34,622 nucleotides of DNA from assembly GCF_011038785.1 (NCBI RefSeq), contig NZ_JAAKDT010000037.1:1-34622 (forward strand). Direction: 5' to 3'. Below the pieces are notes generated by a model. It searched no databases. It saw only the letters and a list, made by a program, of their open reading frames with translations, and was not told the origin of the DNA. The DNA is from Parabacteroides sp. ZJ-118 (lineage in GTDB: Bacteria > Bacteroidota > Bacteroidia > Bacteroidales > Tannerellaceae). Position numbers and translations under genes: made by a program. This document shows positions 17,434 through 25,632 of this stretch, piece by piece. Each line of letters opens with the position of its first letter. The stretch's first letter is position 1.

Positions 17434-18481
17434 GTTGAGGCACATATTTCGCCAACAAATAACCACCAGCTAGTAACCAGACATATAAGATAGCGGCCAA
17501 AACAAAGGGCTTAGCGCCAGCTTTCTTAAATTTCTCGACACTAGTCTCCGTACCAAGCGCAGTCATGGCCATTGTCAACATGAATGTATCTACCTGATTG
17601 ATCCCATCTACCACCGCATGAGGAAGCAAGTCGAGCGAATTGAAACCAATCACGGCCAAAAAACCAAACGCAAACCAAGGAATAGTGATCTTACCGCGAG
17701 AATGGGCAACGCCTCCACCATTCCTTCTCCCGTTAACCACGGACTTCGCGGCGGTTCGAGCCAACATGAAGCTCATGGCCACCAACACAGGTGCTAACAT
17801 CATCACACGAATCATTTTCACGATAATAGCCACATCCGAGATTTCCTTTCCCATAGCGTTACCGGCTCCTACCACATGAGCTACCTCATGCAAGGTCGCA
17901 CCCGTATAAAGGCCCATTTGCTCCGAGTCTAAATCAAGAATACCCGCACGGTACATCACCGGATAAATAAACATAGAAAGCGTACCGAAAATCACGACTG
18001 TCGATACGGCAACCGCCGTCTTATGAGCCTCACACTTCACGACCGGTTCAGCGCCCAATACCGCGGCAGCCCCGCAAATAGAGCTACCCGTGGCGGTCAG
18101 TAAAGCAAGGTCTTTATCCATCTTCATCAATCGCCCCACCCAAACGCCGATCAAGAGGGTAAGCACCACGATCACCATATCGATCAAGATTGCCGGAGGG
18201 CCGATCGCAATCACGCTCTGGAAGGTCAGCTTAAACCCATATAGCACGATACCCGCACGGAGTACGCGCTTAGTACAAAACAGGATACCCGGGACCCACG
18301 TCTCCGGCAAATGGTTTCTCAGGCTGTTGGCGTATAACATACCTAAAATAATACCGACAATCAGCGGACTGATTGACAATTGTTTAATAAACTGGAACTC
18401 CGCGATATAGAATGCGGAACATGAGAAAAGGGCTATCAGCAAGACACCATGTAATACGTCACCTCGTTTTTCGCTAAACAT
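17426..18481 (-). CDS. YeiH-family (UPF0324) integral membrane protein, putative exporter
   Basis: This 351-residue, very hydrophobic protein with about ten membrane helices belongs to the YeiH/UPF0324 family, often labelled putative sulfate exporter; the substrate is not established. Recognisable blocks are ISPLIVGIILGMLYAN near the start, ATGSSICGAAAVLG in the middle, and GATLHEVAHVVGAGNAMG, the conserved glycine/histidine segment. Alternating hydrophobic segments run to the C-terminus. Length is normal. A -7-like TACTTTCG (one mismatch) lies 48-55 nt upstream. Confidence 0.88.
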   Translation of the reverse strand: MFSEKRGDVLHGVLLIALFSCSAFYIAEFQFIKQLSISPLIVGIILGMLYANSLRNHLPETWVPGILFCTKRVLRAGIVLYGFKLTFQSVIAIGPPAILIDMVIVVLTLLIGVWVGRLMKMDKDLALLTATGSSICGAAAVLGAEPVVKCEAHKTAVAVSTVVIFGTLSMFIYPVMYRAGILDLDSEQMGLYTGATLHEVAHVVGAGNAMGKEISDVAIIVKMIRVMMLAPVLVAMSFMLARTAAKSVVNGRRNGGGVAHSRGKITIPWFAFGFLAVIGFNSLDLLPHAVVDGINQVDTFMLTMAMTALGTETSVEKFKKAGAKPFVLAAILYVWLLAGGYLLAKYVPQLA

Positions 18482-18528
18482 AACTACTGATTTATTTAGT
18501 ATAACTTATCATTATTTGATTTCGTTCG

Positions 18529-18536
18529 CGAAAGTA
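18529..18536 (-). promoter_or_regulatory. possible -7 element of the yeiH-like gene
   Basis: TACTTTCG on the minus strand differs from TAnnTTTG at one position and lies at a suitable distance from the ATG at 18481. Confidence 0.3.
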
Positions 18537-18618
18537 CATAGTTTATACCGAAACCCACCGAAAAAGATAAGAATAATACTCTATATCCGCGGATCGGAAC
18601 ATCAATATATGAATGAAC

Positions 18619-18786
18619 ATGAAATATCTATATGTTTTATTGTTGACGTTGGCCGTCAATGCATGCAGTGGTCAACGCAATCAAAAGATATCCACATTAC
18701 ACCTGTTGAACAAGGAGAAGAAAGTATTGTTGAAAGAGGCTACTTTTCAGCAGATCGAACATTATTTATCACGAACGACTAACTAA
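18619..18786 (+). CDS. small predicted lipoprotein, 55 residues, unknown function
   Basis: An ATG at 18619 opens a 55-codon frame. The product begins MKYLYVLLLTLAVNACSG: one basic residue, a hydrophobic stretch and a cysteine at position 17 after V-N-A, an acceptable Bacteroidetes lipobox. The mature part is about 39 residues, rich in Lys and Glu, and ends FQQIEHYLSRTTN. Such short lipoproteins are easily missed; a longer frame in another phase (18516-18782) overlaps it, but encodes nothing recognisable. It stands alone between the divergent yeiH-like gene and the candidate small RNA. No family is recognised. Confidence 0.65.
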   Translation: MKYLYVLLLTLAVNACSGQRNQKISTLHLLNKEKKVLLKEATFQQIEHYLSRTTN

Positions 18787-18796
18787 TTTAATACTA

Positions 18797-18804
18797 TATA
18801 TTTG
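18797..18804 (+). promoter_or_regulatory. -7 promoter element of a candidate small RNA
   Basis: TATATTTG matches TAnnTTTG and begins 10 nt after the stop of the small lipoprotein. The -33 position has only TTTA. Confidence 0.5.
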
Positions 18805-18810
18805 CACCGT

Positions 18811-18883
18811 GTTTTTTCATGGCATCAGATTTAAGGTTAGCAATGGAGATTGGTCATCCGTGACGGATGGTTATTTTTTTTTT
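18811..18883 (+). ncRNA. candidate small RNA (about 73 nt)
   Basis: A -7 element at 18797-18804 is followed 50 nt later by an intrinsic terminator: CATCCG, TGA, CGGATG (18855-18869), extended by two G-T pairs, and a run of ten T (18874-18883). No open frame of note lies between. The 5' part (CATGGCATCAGATTTAAGG) resembles, from memory, short multi-copy RNA elements of Bacteroides; I could not verify this. It could instead be a short attenuated leader of the histidine kinase gene, although that gene has its own -7 element after the terminator. Confidence 0.5.
18852..18883 (+). terminator. intrinsic terminator of the candidate small RNA
   Basis: A 6-bp GC-rich stem (CATCCG/CGGATG) with a TGA loop, extended by G-T pairs, precedes TTA and ten consecutive T. 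Confidence 0.7.
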
Positions 18884-18906
18884 GCTTTGATAATCAAAAA
18901 AACTTC

Positions 18907-18914
18907 TACCTTTG
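18907..18914 (+). promoter_or_regulatory. -7 promoter element of the histidine kinase gene
   Basis: TACCTTTG matches the consensus. TTTG occurs 17 and 22 nt upstream, slightly off the usual spacing. The start codon at 18939 would be about 20 nt into the transcript, and the frame's upstream TTG at 18912 falls inside the promoter. Confidence 0.55.
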
Positions 18915-18938
18915 CGAAAGATTTATCCATTAGGAATC

Positions 18939-20939
18939 ATGAAACACACACATACGTATTTGATTTTGGCCCCATTCCTAGTTCTTGTCTCTTTGTTAAC
19001 CCTAGGTTGCCAAGAACAAGAAGAAAAAAGAGTCGTACTTATCCATTCTTTCGAGCAAAAGAAAGATACCTACCCGATTTTTAATGAAGTACTGAAACAA
19101 ACTTTCAATAAGCAAAAAATAGACCCGGAGATTCATACATTCTACCTAGATTGCGAACAATACCTGGATAGCGCTGAAATAGCCCGAATGTATAGTTATA
19201 TGGATTCGATCAAGAAGGTTAAACCTGATATCATATTAGTGAACGATGATCAAGCTTGCTACTCTCTATTAGCTTGCGGGCATCCGTATCTAAAAGAGAT
19301 ACCGATTGTCTTCGCCGGTGTAAATTATCCGAATTGGCCGCTTTTAAAGAAGTACCCCAATGTTACCGGACTACACGACAAACAAGACTTTATCGAGAAT
19401 ATAGAATTTATACACAAATTATTTGGAGTATTACAAATCCATATTCCTTGCGATCGGACAGTCCTTGGAAGAAAATCTTTCGCTGACTTCTGGCAACAAA
19501 TACAAGGGCACTCGGAAATAGAGATAATCCGCCTTAAAATTCAGGGGCTGGCATTGGATAAAATTGGAACAAATGACAGCCTATTTGTAAGGAGACTTAT
19601 AAACCTTACTCAAGATGCCTCTCAGACACGGTCGCTACTGGGAAAAGATTGTATCGCAAAAATAAACATCCTCCCATACAGAGTTTTACCGGGATCTTCT
19701 TTGCTCTTCAATTTGTCCGGGACTCTGGATCAAAGCACTTATTTGGATATAAAATACGATCATACTTCCGAAGCTTTTTATCAATTAGTCAATTATCCCA
19801 GCTTTTCCGCTCATTACGAACCGATTCAATATCATCCGGCAAAAAGACAAAATCGATACATCGGAGGTTATTTCACATCCGTAGAAATACAAGCGCGAGA
19901 ACAGGCGGAAATAGCTTCGTTAGTGTTGAAGGGGACTTCTATCGCAGATATTCCGATCCAAGAAAGCAGTAAAGAACATATCCTCGTATGGCATGCCCTA
20001 AAAGCGTGGGGAATACCTATCGAGAAGATCCCTTCTTATGTCCGTTTAGTCAATGTACCTTTTTACGAACTATACAAGAAAGAGCTGATCGCTTTCATTA
20101 GTGTAGCGTTCGTCTTTATCAATATCGTTGCCACGGGGCTATGGAGGCTATATTCCAGAGAACAGAAATACAAGAAGCTAGCGCAAGCCAATTTGGTAAG
20201 ACAGAACAAGGAGCTCGAAATAGCCCTGGAGAAGGCTAAAGAGTCCGACCAGATGAAATCGGCATTTTTAGCGAATATGAGTCATGAGATACGGACTCCA
20301 TTGAACGCTATTGTCGGTTTCTCGAACCTTATGAACACAGACATCGAACTCAGTAAGGAAGAACGGGAAAACTTTACCGAGTTAATCAATACAAACAGCG
20401 ATCTGTTATTGAACCTTATCAATGACATCTTAGACCTTTCCCGTATCGAATCGGGGCGTATGTCATTCTCTTTCCAGCAATATTCCCTAAACGAATTAAT
20501 AAGCACAATTCACCAGACTTTCAAGGTTTTAATGTCAGAGAACGTGGAACTGCGTATGCAAATACCGGAAAAAAGCATATCCATTCTCACGGACAAGCTT
20601 CGGTTGACACAAGTGATTACCAACTTCCTCAGCAACGCCATCAAATTCACGCAAGCGGGATATATATTAATTGGTTATGCATATCAAGAGAAAGAGCGGC
20701 AAGTACATATTTTCGTGGAAGATACCGGCATTGGTATCCCCAAGGAAAAGCAAGACGCCGTTTTCAATCGTTTCACGAAACTGGATGAATTCACCAAAGG
20801 TACCGGCTTGGGACTATCCATTTGCAAAGTGATAGCCGAACGTTTCGATGGGTATATCGCCGTAGAGTCCGAAGTAGGAAAAGGAAGCCGTTTTTCCATT
20901 GTCCTTCCCCTCAGCCCCAAACACACGGAAAGTGATTAA
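18939..20939 (+). CDS. sensor histidine kinase with periplasmic substrate-binding-like domain
   Basis: The 666-residue protein has an N-terminal export signal ending in LLTLGC (C24), a lipobox-like site. Residues about 25-380 resemble ABC substrate-binding proteins (VVLIHSFEQK, KPDIILVNDDQACYSLL, IPIVFAGVNYPNW) and should sense a ligand in the periplasm. A membrane helix (about 382-402) and a coiled coil lead to the HisKA domain, SHEIRTPLNAIVGFSN, with the phospho-histidine near 448. The ATPase domain has the N box FLSNAIKFT, DTGIGIP and GTGLGLS. There is no receiver domain and no response-regulator gene nearby, so the partner is elsewhere. The ATG at 18939 is chosen because the -7 element at 18907-18914 excludes the upstream TTG. 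The ligand is unknown. Confidence 0.92.
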   Translation: MKHTHTYLILAPFLVLVSLLTLGCQEQEEKRVVLIHSFEQKKDTYPIFNEVLKQTFNKQKIDPEIHTFYLDCEQYLDSAEIARMYSYMDSIKKVKPDIILVNDDQACYSLLACGHPYLKEIPIVFAGVNYPNWPLLKKYPNVTGLHDKQDFIENIEFIHKLFGVLQIHIPCDRTVLGRKSFADFWQQIQGHSEIEIIRLKIQGLALDKIGTNDSLFVRRLINLTQDASQTRSLLGKDCIAKINILPYRVLPGSSLLFNLSGTLDQSTYLDIKYDHTSEAFYQLVNYPSFSAHYEPIQYHPAKRQNRYIGGYFTSVEIQAREQAEIASLVLKGTSIADIPIQESSKEHILVWHALKAWGIPIEKIPSYVRLVNVPFYELYKKELIAFISVAFVFINIVATGLWRLYSREQKYKKLAQANLVRQNKELEIALEKAKESDQMKSAFLANMSHEIRTPLNAIVGFSNLMNTDIELSKEERENFTELINTNSDLLLNLINDILDLSRIESGRMSFSFQQYSLNELISTIHQTFKVLMSENVELRMQIPEKSISILTDKLRLTQVITNFLSNAIKFTQAGYILIGYAYQEKERQVHIFVEDTGIGIPKEKQDAVFNRFTKLDEFTKGTGLGLSICKVIAERFDGYIAVESEVGKGSRFSIVLPLSPKHTESD

Positions 20940-20973
20940 TCGCATCTATTTACGATAATCCCGAAAATAATAT

Positions 20974-20981
20974 TACTTTTG
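20974..20981 (+). promoter_or_regulatory. -7 promoter element of the bifunctional-nuclease gene
   Basis: TACTTTTG fits TAnnTTTG and lies 31-38 nt before the GTG start at 21012. It overlaps the upstream in-frame TTG, which therefore cannot be the start. No clear -33. Confidence 0.45.
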
Positions 20982-21011
20982 CTTTTGTATACAACTTTAA
21001 ATTTCGGTTTT

Positions 21012-21650
21012 GTGAGTACAAGAATAAAATTAAGGGTCCAAGGATTAACGAACAGCCAAATTCAGTCTGGGGCTTATGCGTTAATTTTGGCTGAGGAAAA
21101 TGGTCCGCGGCGAATCCCAATCATCGTCGGAACCGCTGAGGCGCAGTCTATAGCGATCGCTTTAGAACATATCGCACCTCCTCGTCCATTAACACATGAC
21201 CTATTCGCCACTTTCGCGCAAGCGTTCAACGTCATTCTAAAGCAAGTCTATATATACAAATTCGAGGATGGTGTATTTTACTCTGAATTGGAGTTTAGCG
21301 ACGGAGAGCGATCGATAAAGCTGGATTCCCGTACTTCCGATGCCATCGCCATAGCGCTCCGGATCAATTGCGACATATTTATCTCCGAGGAGATTGTAAA
21401 GGAATGCGGTGTCGTACTGGATCTCCTAGCCCCTCCGACAGACCATTCAGAGGAGGATAACGCTTTATTAGAATTAGAGCCGGATGAGATTAAAGACGAG
21501 GCCCGGTTAAAGAAATGGCTAGGCCTATTGAATACTCAAGATGTAAAGGAACGATTGAAAGACGCTATAGTAGACGAGAATTACGAATACGCGAAAATGT
21601 ATAAAGACGAGTTGCGCCGTCGAGAAGAAGAGGAGGACACAAACAAATGA
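21012..21650 (+). CDS. bifunctional nuclease family (DUF151) protein with UVR-like tail
   Basis: The 212-residue protein has an N-terminal DUF151 domain (about 1-130): LTNSQIQSGAYALILAEE, RIPIIVGTAEAQSIA and the closing block SRTSDAIAIALRINCDIF. Family members are called bifunctional nucleases from a plant homologue with RNase and DNase activity; the bacterial role is unclear. Residues about 170-205 (NTQDVKERLKDAIVDENYEYAKMYKDEL) look like a UvrB/UvrC-type helical motif. I chose the GTG at 21012, since the frame's earlier TTG lies within the promoter. It overlaps the nucleoside transporter by 4 nt (ATGA). Confidence 0.88.
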   Translation: MSTRIKLRVQGLTNSQIQSGAYALILAEENGPRRIPIIVGTAEAQSIAIALEHIAPPRPLTHDLFATFAQAFNVILKQVYIYKFEDGVFYSELEFSDGERSIKLDSRTSDAIAIALRINCDIFISEEIVKECGVVLDLLAPPTDHSEEDNALLELEPDEIKDEARLKKWLGLLNTQDVKERLKDAIVDENYEYAKMYKDELRRREEEEDTNK

Positions 21651-22963
21651 TGGGGGAACAAGGAGGATTCGGACTGGTCTCACTGTTAAGAGGCCTGCTT
21701 GGGATCATTACGATTTTAGGTATCGCCTACGCGATGAGTTATGACCGTAAACGGATCGATTGGAAGTTAGTAGGTGGCGGTTTGTTCATGCAGATCGTAT
21801 TCGCCTTGGCGGTTTTATATGTGCCATTCGTCGGGAACCTATTGGAGGGATGCGGTAAGATATTTGTCAAATTGATGGACTTCACCGATGCCGGTCTTAC
21901 TTTCTTATTAGGTCCGTACGCCTCTAAAGTGGGCGGATTCAGTTTCTTGCTTCATTCATTACCGATCGTTATATTCTTCTCTGCCTTGGTTTCCATATTT
22001 TACCATTGGGGGATTATCCAGAGAGTAGTCGGTGCCTTTGCGTGGGTATTGCGTAAATTCATGAATATATCCGGATCGGAGGGATTAGTGGCTGCCGGTA
22101 ATATTTTTATGGGAATGACGGAATCTCCGGTGTTGATCAAGAGATACCTGCCGACGATGAATCGTTCGGAGATATTCCTGGTCATGGTATCCGGGATGGG
22201 AACGATCGCCGGTTCGGTAATGGGTACTTACATCGGCATGTTGGGAGGAACAGACCCGGCGGCAAAGGTCTTATTCGCCACTCACTTGCTCTCGGCCTCC
22301 GTGATGGCGGTACCGGGCTCCATCGTTTTAGCGAAGATGCTTTGTCCGCAGACAGAAGAAGCTACGGATCATGTAGCTGTCTACGGCAAGGAAAAAGAGA
22401 ACTCGAATATTTTAGATGCCATCTCGTCAGGTACGGTTACCGGCGTAAAGTTAATGACGAATATCGCCGCGATGTTATTGGTATTCATATCCCTCGTAGC
22501 GTTAGCGAACTATATCACGGAAGGCGTGATAGGACGTTATACCGGATTGAACGACTGGATCGCGGAGATCTCCAATGGCAAAGCAAGAGGCTTGACCTTC
22601 CAGTTTATACTGGGCGTGATAGCGTCTCCTTTCATGTGGCTGATCGGGGTTCCCGGCCAGGATATCATGTTGGTAGGTTCTCTATTAGGGCAAAAGACCA
22701 TATTGAATGAATTTGTCGCTTATTTCCAGTTGCAACAATGGAAAGATGCGGGACTATTCTTGTATGAGAAATCGATCTTGATGTCTACTTATATCCTTTG
22801 TGGATTCGCTAATATCTCGTCTATCGGTATTTTACTAGGCGGATTGGGTGTATTAGCCCCGGAGAAACGAGGACTGATTTCACATATCGGTGTACCGGCC
22901 ATGATCGGCGGAGCCTTGGTCTCTGTGTTATCAGCTACTATAATTGGTATGATCCTTGGGTAA
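21647..22963 (+). CDS. NupC-family concentrative nucleoside transporter
   Basis: This 438-residue inner-membrane protein imports nucleosides with a cation. It has the family's N-terminal helices, a central gate region (FLLHSLPIVIFFSALVSIFY) and the C-terminal transport domain. Conserved blocks are GNIFMGMTESPVLIKRYL, MVSGMGTIAGSVMGTYIGM and FANISSIGILLGGLG. The ATG overlaps the DUF151 stop, so the two are coupled. Periplasmic 5'-nucleotidase at 1732-3462 could feed such a transporter, although they are not linked. Length is normal for the family. Confidence 0.93.
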   Translation: MMGEQGGFGLVSLLRGLLGIITILGIAYAMSYDRKRIDWKLVGGGLFMQIVFALAVLYVPFVGNLLEGCGKIFVKLMDFTDAGLTFLLGPYASKVGGFSFLLHSLPIVIFFSALVSIFYHWGIIQRVVGAFAWVLRKFMNISGSEGLVAAGNIFMGMTESPVLIKRYLPTMNRSEIFLVMVSGMGTIAGSVMGTYIGMLGGTDPAAKVLFATHLLSASVMAVPGSIVLAKMLCPQTEEATDHVAVYGKEKENSNILDAISSGTVTGVKLMTNIAAMLLVFISLVALANYITEGVIGRYTGLNDWIAEISNGKARGLTFQFILGVIASPFMWLIGVPGQDIMLVGSLLGQKTILNEFVAYFQLQQWKDAGLFLYEKSILMSTYILCGFANISSIGILLGGLGVLAPEKRGLISHIGVPAMIGGALVSVLSATIIGMILG

Positions 22964-22979
22964 TCGAGAATTAAATCAT

Positions 22980-23678
22980 ATGCAGATTTTTTACACACCG
23001 GATATCGCAACAAACCCGGAGTTACCAGAAGAAGAAGCAGGACATTGTATACGGGTACTTCGTCTAGGTGAAAGCGATGAGATACTGTTGACGGATGGGC
23101 AAGGCTCTTTTTATAAAGCGGCTATCAGCCGGGCGCATCCCAAACATTGTGAGGTGACCCTCCTGGAGAGTTGGAAACAACCCGATCTATGGAACTTCAA
23201 TCTCCATATAGCCGTAGCTCCTACTAAAAACATGGACCGAATGGAGTGGTTCGTGGAGAAAGCGACAGAGATAGGGATCAATGCGATCACCTGTCTGAAT
23301 TGTCGTTTCTCGGAGCGTAAAGAGATCAAGCCGTTTCGATTGGAGAAGATATTGGTCAGCGCCATGAAGCAATCCCGGAAAGCGACTTTGCCGGTGTTAG
23401 AAGGAATGACGGAGTTCAAGAAGTTTGTCGCCACTCCCTTTGACGGACGTAAGTTCATCGCCCATTGCGAGGAAGGCGAGAAACCGCTGTTGAAACGTAT
23501 TTATCAGCCGGGAGAGAACGCCTTAATCCTCATCGGGCCGGAAGGTGATTTCAGCTCGGAAGAAATCAAACTGGCTCAAGCGAACGGCTTCGAGCCGATC
23601 TCTTTGGGAGAGAGTCGGCTGCGTACGGAAACGGCCGCGCTAGTCGCTTGCCATACGATTCATGTGCTAAATCAATAG
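22980..23678 (+). CDS. rsmE: 16S rRNA m3U1498 methyltransferase
   Basis: The 232-residue SPOUT-class enzyme methylates U1498 in the decoding region of 16S rRNA using S-adenosylmethionine. The N-terminal PUA-like part begins MQIFYTPDI and has EEAGHCIRVLRL; the knotted C-terminal domain has ALILIGPEGDFSSEEI, SLGESRLRTETAALVA, both diagnostic. The frame opens at a TTG overlapping the upstream gene, but the ATG at 22980 gives the family start. It lies 16 nt downstream of the transporter. Confidence 0.95.
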   Translation: MQIFYTPDIATNPELPEEEAGHCIRVLRLGESDEILLTDGQGSFYKAAISRAHPKHCEVTLLESWKQPDLWNFNLHIAVAPTKNMDRMEWFVEKATEIGINAITCLNCRFSERKEIKPFRLEKILVSAMKQSRKATLPVLEGMTEFKKFVATPFDGRKFIAHCEEGEKPLLKRIYQPGENALILIGPEGDFSSEEIKLAQANGFEPISLGESRLRTETAALVACHTIHVLNQ

Positions 23679-23719
23679 AAATCCGGTTATATAGGTTTGC
23701 GAGATCAATGTAGGCCTCA

Positions 23720-25240
23720 TTACTCCCATTCGATGGTTGCTGGCGGCTTCGAGCTGATGTCGTACACGACTCTATTCACGCCCTTCACCTTGTTAATGAT
23801 CTCGTTGGATACCTTGGCGAGGAACTCATACGGAAGCTGCGCCCAATCGGCGGTCATGGCATCCGTGGAAGTTACCGCACGCAAAGCCACCGTATTCTCA
23901 TAGGTACGCTCATCACCCATTACACCTACGGATTGGATCGGAAGCAGGATTACCCCGGCTTGCCAGATCTTATCGTAAAGCCCCCACTCACGCATCAACG
24001 ACATATAAATATCGTCAGCGTCTTGCAAGATGCGGACCTTCTCCGGCGTGATATCCCCCAAGATACGGATACCCAATCCCGGTCCCGGGAACGGATGGCG
24101 CTTAATCAAACGCGGTTGCATACCCAACTCCATACCGACACGGCGAACCTCATCCTTGAAAAGAAGGCGAAGCGGTTCGACGAGTTTCAAGTTCATCGTA
24201 TCCGGAAGCCCTCCCACATTGTGATGGCTTTTGATAACCGTACCTGTAATAGACAACGACTCGATCACATCCGGATAAATCGTGCCTTGTCCCAACCACT
24301 TGATATCTTTCAGCTTATGCGCCTCCTCATCAAAGACATCAATAAATCCTTTGCCAATGATCTTACGTTTCTTCTCCGGTTCCGTAACCCCCGCTAAGGC
24401 TTTATAGAATTTATCTTTCGCATTTACGCCGATCACGTTCAATCCTAAATGCTCATAATCCCTCATTACGTTCTCGAACTCATTCTTGCGCAGCAGACCA
24501 TGATCCACGAAAATACAAGTCAAGTTCTTACCGATCGCCTTATTCAACAATACAGCCGTAACGGACGAATCCACACCGCCCGAAAGAGCCAAGATCACCT
24601 TATCATCTCCCAATTTCTCCTTCAACTCCGCTACGGTAGACTCGATGAAGGAAGCCGGAGTCCAATCCTTGGCGCACCCGCAAATATTCAAGAAGTTATC
24701 CAACAACTTCGTGCCGTCTGTCGAATGGAATACCTCCGGATGAAACTGAACGCCCCACGTTTTCTCGCCTTCCACGTGGTAAGCGGCAGCCCTTACGTCG
24801 TCCGTGCTGGCGATCACCTTGAAATGCTCCGGCAATACGGTAATCGTATCCCCATGAGACATCCATATCTGCGAACCCGCATGGATCCCTTTCAGTAATT
24901 CATCCTCACCATCAACGTGCGACAAATTAGCACGTCCATACTCACGTGAATTGGCCGGTTCCACATTACCTCCGGATGTATAAGCCAGGAACTGCGCTCC
25001 ATAACAAATACCCAAGACGGGATATCTTCCACGTATCTCGCTCAAGTCTGCCTTAAAGGCATTCTCATCGTATACGGAATAAGGACTTCCGGAAAGGATC
25101 ACACCTCTCACATCGGTAGCGTCATGCGGGAATTTGTTATAGGGAACGATCTCACAATACATATTCAACTCTCTGACCCTACGGCCGATAAGCTGGGTTG
25201 TTTGCGAGCCGAAATCAAGAATAATAAGTTTCTCGTGCAT
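23720..25240 (-). CDS. guaA: GMP synthase (glutamine-hydrolysing)
   Basis: The 506-residue enzyme makes GMP from XMP, glutamine and ATP. The glutaminase domain (1-190) has its triad: C79 in GICYGAQ, H167 and E169 in FHPEVFH. The synthetase domain follows, with the PPi loop [10 protein letters not shown] near 219, and the dimerisation domain ends with [17 protein letters not shown]. The start is 19 nt after a tRNA-Cys on the same strand, so guaA is probably transcribed with the tRNAs. It converges on rsmE with 41 nt between them; I see no terminator there. Confidence 0.97.
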   Translation of the reverse strand: MHEKLIILDFGSQTTQLIGRRVRELNMYCEIVPYNKFPHDATDVRGVILSGSPYSVYDENAFKADLSEIRGRYPVLGICYGAQFLAYTSGGNVEPANSREYGRANLSHVDGEDELLKGIHAGSQIWMSHGDTITVLPEHFKVIASTDDVRAAAYHVEGEKTWGVQFHPEVFHSTDGTKLLDNFLNICGCAKDWTPASFIESTVAELKEKLGDDKVILALSGGVDSSVTAVLLNKAIGKNLTCIFVDHGLLRKNEFENVMRDYEHLGLNVIGVNAKDKFYKALAGVTEPEKKRKIIGKGFIDVFDEEAHKLKDIKWLGQGTIYPDVIESLSITGTVIKSHHNVGGLPDTMNLKLVEPLRLLFKDEVRRVGMELGMQPRLIKRHPFPGPGLGIRILGDITPEKVRILQDADDIYMSLMREWGLYDKIWQAGVILLPIQSVGVMGDERTYENTVALRAVTSTDAMTADWAQLPYEFLAKVSNEIINKVKGVNRVVYDISSKPPATIEWE

Positions 25241-25259
25241 GCGATCTATGATTATTTAG

Positions 25260-25331
25260 AGGTTCCTGGCGGATTCGAACCGCCGTACATGGTTTTGCAG
25301 ACCACTGACTAAACCACTCATCCAAGGAACC
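25260..25331 (-). tRNA. tRNA-Cys (GCA), copy nearest guaA
   Basis: On the minus strand GGTTCCT at the 5' end pairs with AGGAACC, followed by T as discriminator, the cysteine identity base. The anticodon loop is CTGCAAA with GCA in the middle, and the T arm is GGCGGTTCGAATCCGCC. The anticodon stem is GTGGT/ACCAT. CCA is not encoded. Confidence 0.96.
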
Positions 25332-25398
25332 CAATCCATTAAAAAATAAGAGCGAGCCCTAATTTTCAATTATTAATTCTGAATTTTCAATCATTAAG

Positions 25399-25470
25399 AG
25401 GTTCCTGGCGGATTCGAACCGCCGTACACGGTTTTGCAGACCGCTGACTAAGCCACTCATCCAAGGAACC
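25399..25470 (-). tRNA. tRNA-Cys (GCA), promoter-proximal copy
   Basis: It is nearly identical to the copy at 25260-25331 (67-nt gap). The anticodon stem is GCGGT/ACCGT: both bases of one pair differ from the other copy (C-G for T-A), and one D-loop base differs. Acceptor stem, T arm and T73 are unchanged. Confidence 0.96.
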
Positions 25471-25510
25471 CTAATCTCAACACAAAACGACCACCTCCGT
25501 TTCGCAAGTG

Positions 25511-25542
25511 CAAAGAAAGATAATAATATTGGAATTACCAAA
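25511..25542 (-). promoter_or_regulatory. promoter of the tRNA-Cys/guaA unit
   Basis: TTTG (25542-25539), 20 nt, TTTCTTTG (25518-25511) on the minus strand. The -7 has T for A at its second base. It is divergent from, and about 32 nt from, the rfbC promoter. Confidence 0.5.
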
Positions 25543-25574
25543 CTTTTCTTTTTTTTATTTTTCCCCTCCGAATA

Positions 25575-25606
25575 TTGTAGAAGTAGAGAAAATGAGCTTA
25601 CCTTTG
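25575..25606 (+). promoter_or_regulatory. promoter of rfbCB
   Basis: TTG (25575-25577), 21 nt, TACCTTTG (25599-25606); the rfbC ATG is 26 nt downstream. Confidence 0.65.
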
Positions 25607-25632
25607 CCTGTCAAATAGATAAATAACAAAAA

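Noticed and set aside
18516-18782. 88-codon frame over the small lipoprotein
   Set aside because: It has no signal peptide or motif and begins in the divergent promoter region; the lipoprotein frame inside is more convincing.
25332-25398. Direct repeats in the spacer between the tRNA-Cys genes
   Set aside because: The similarity (ATTTTCAAT blocks) is short and AT-rich, likely chance or a relic of the tRNA duplication.
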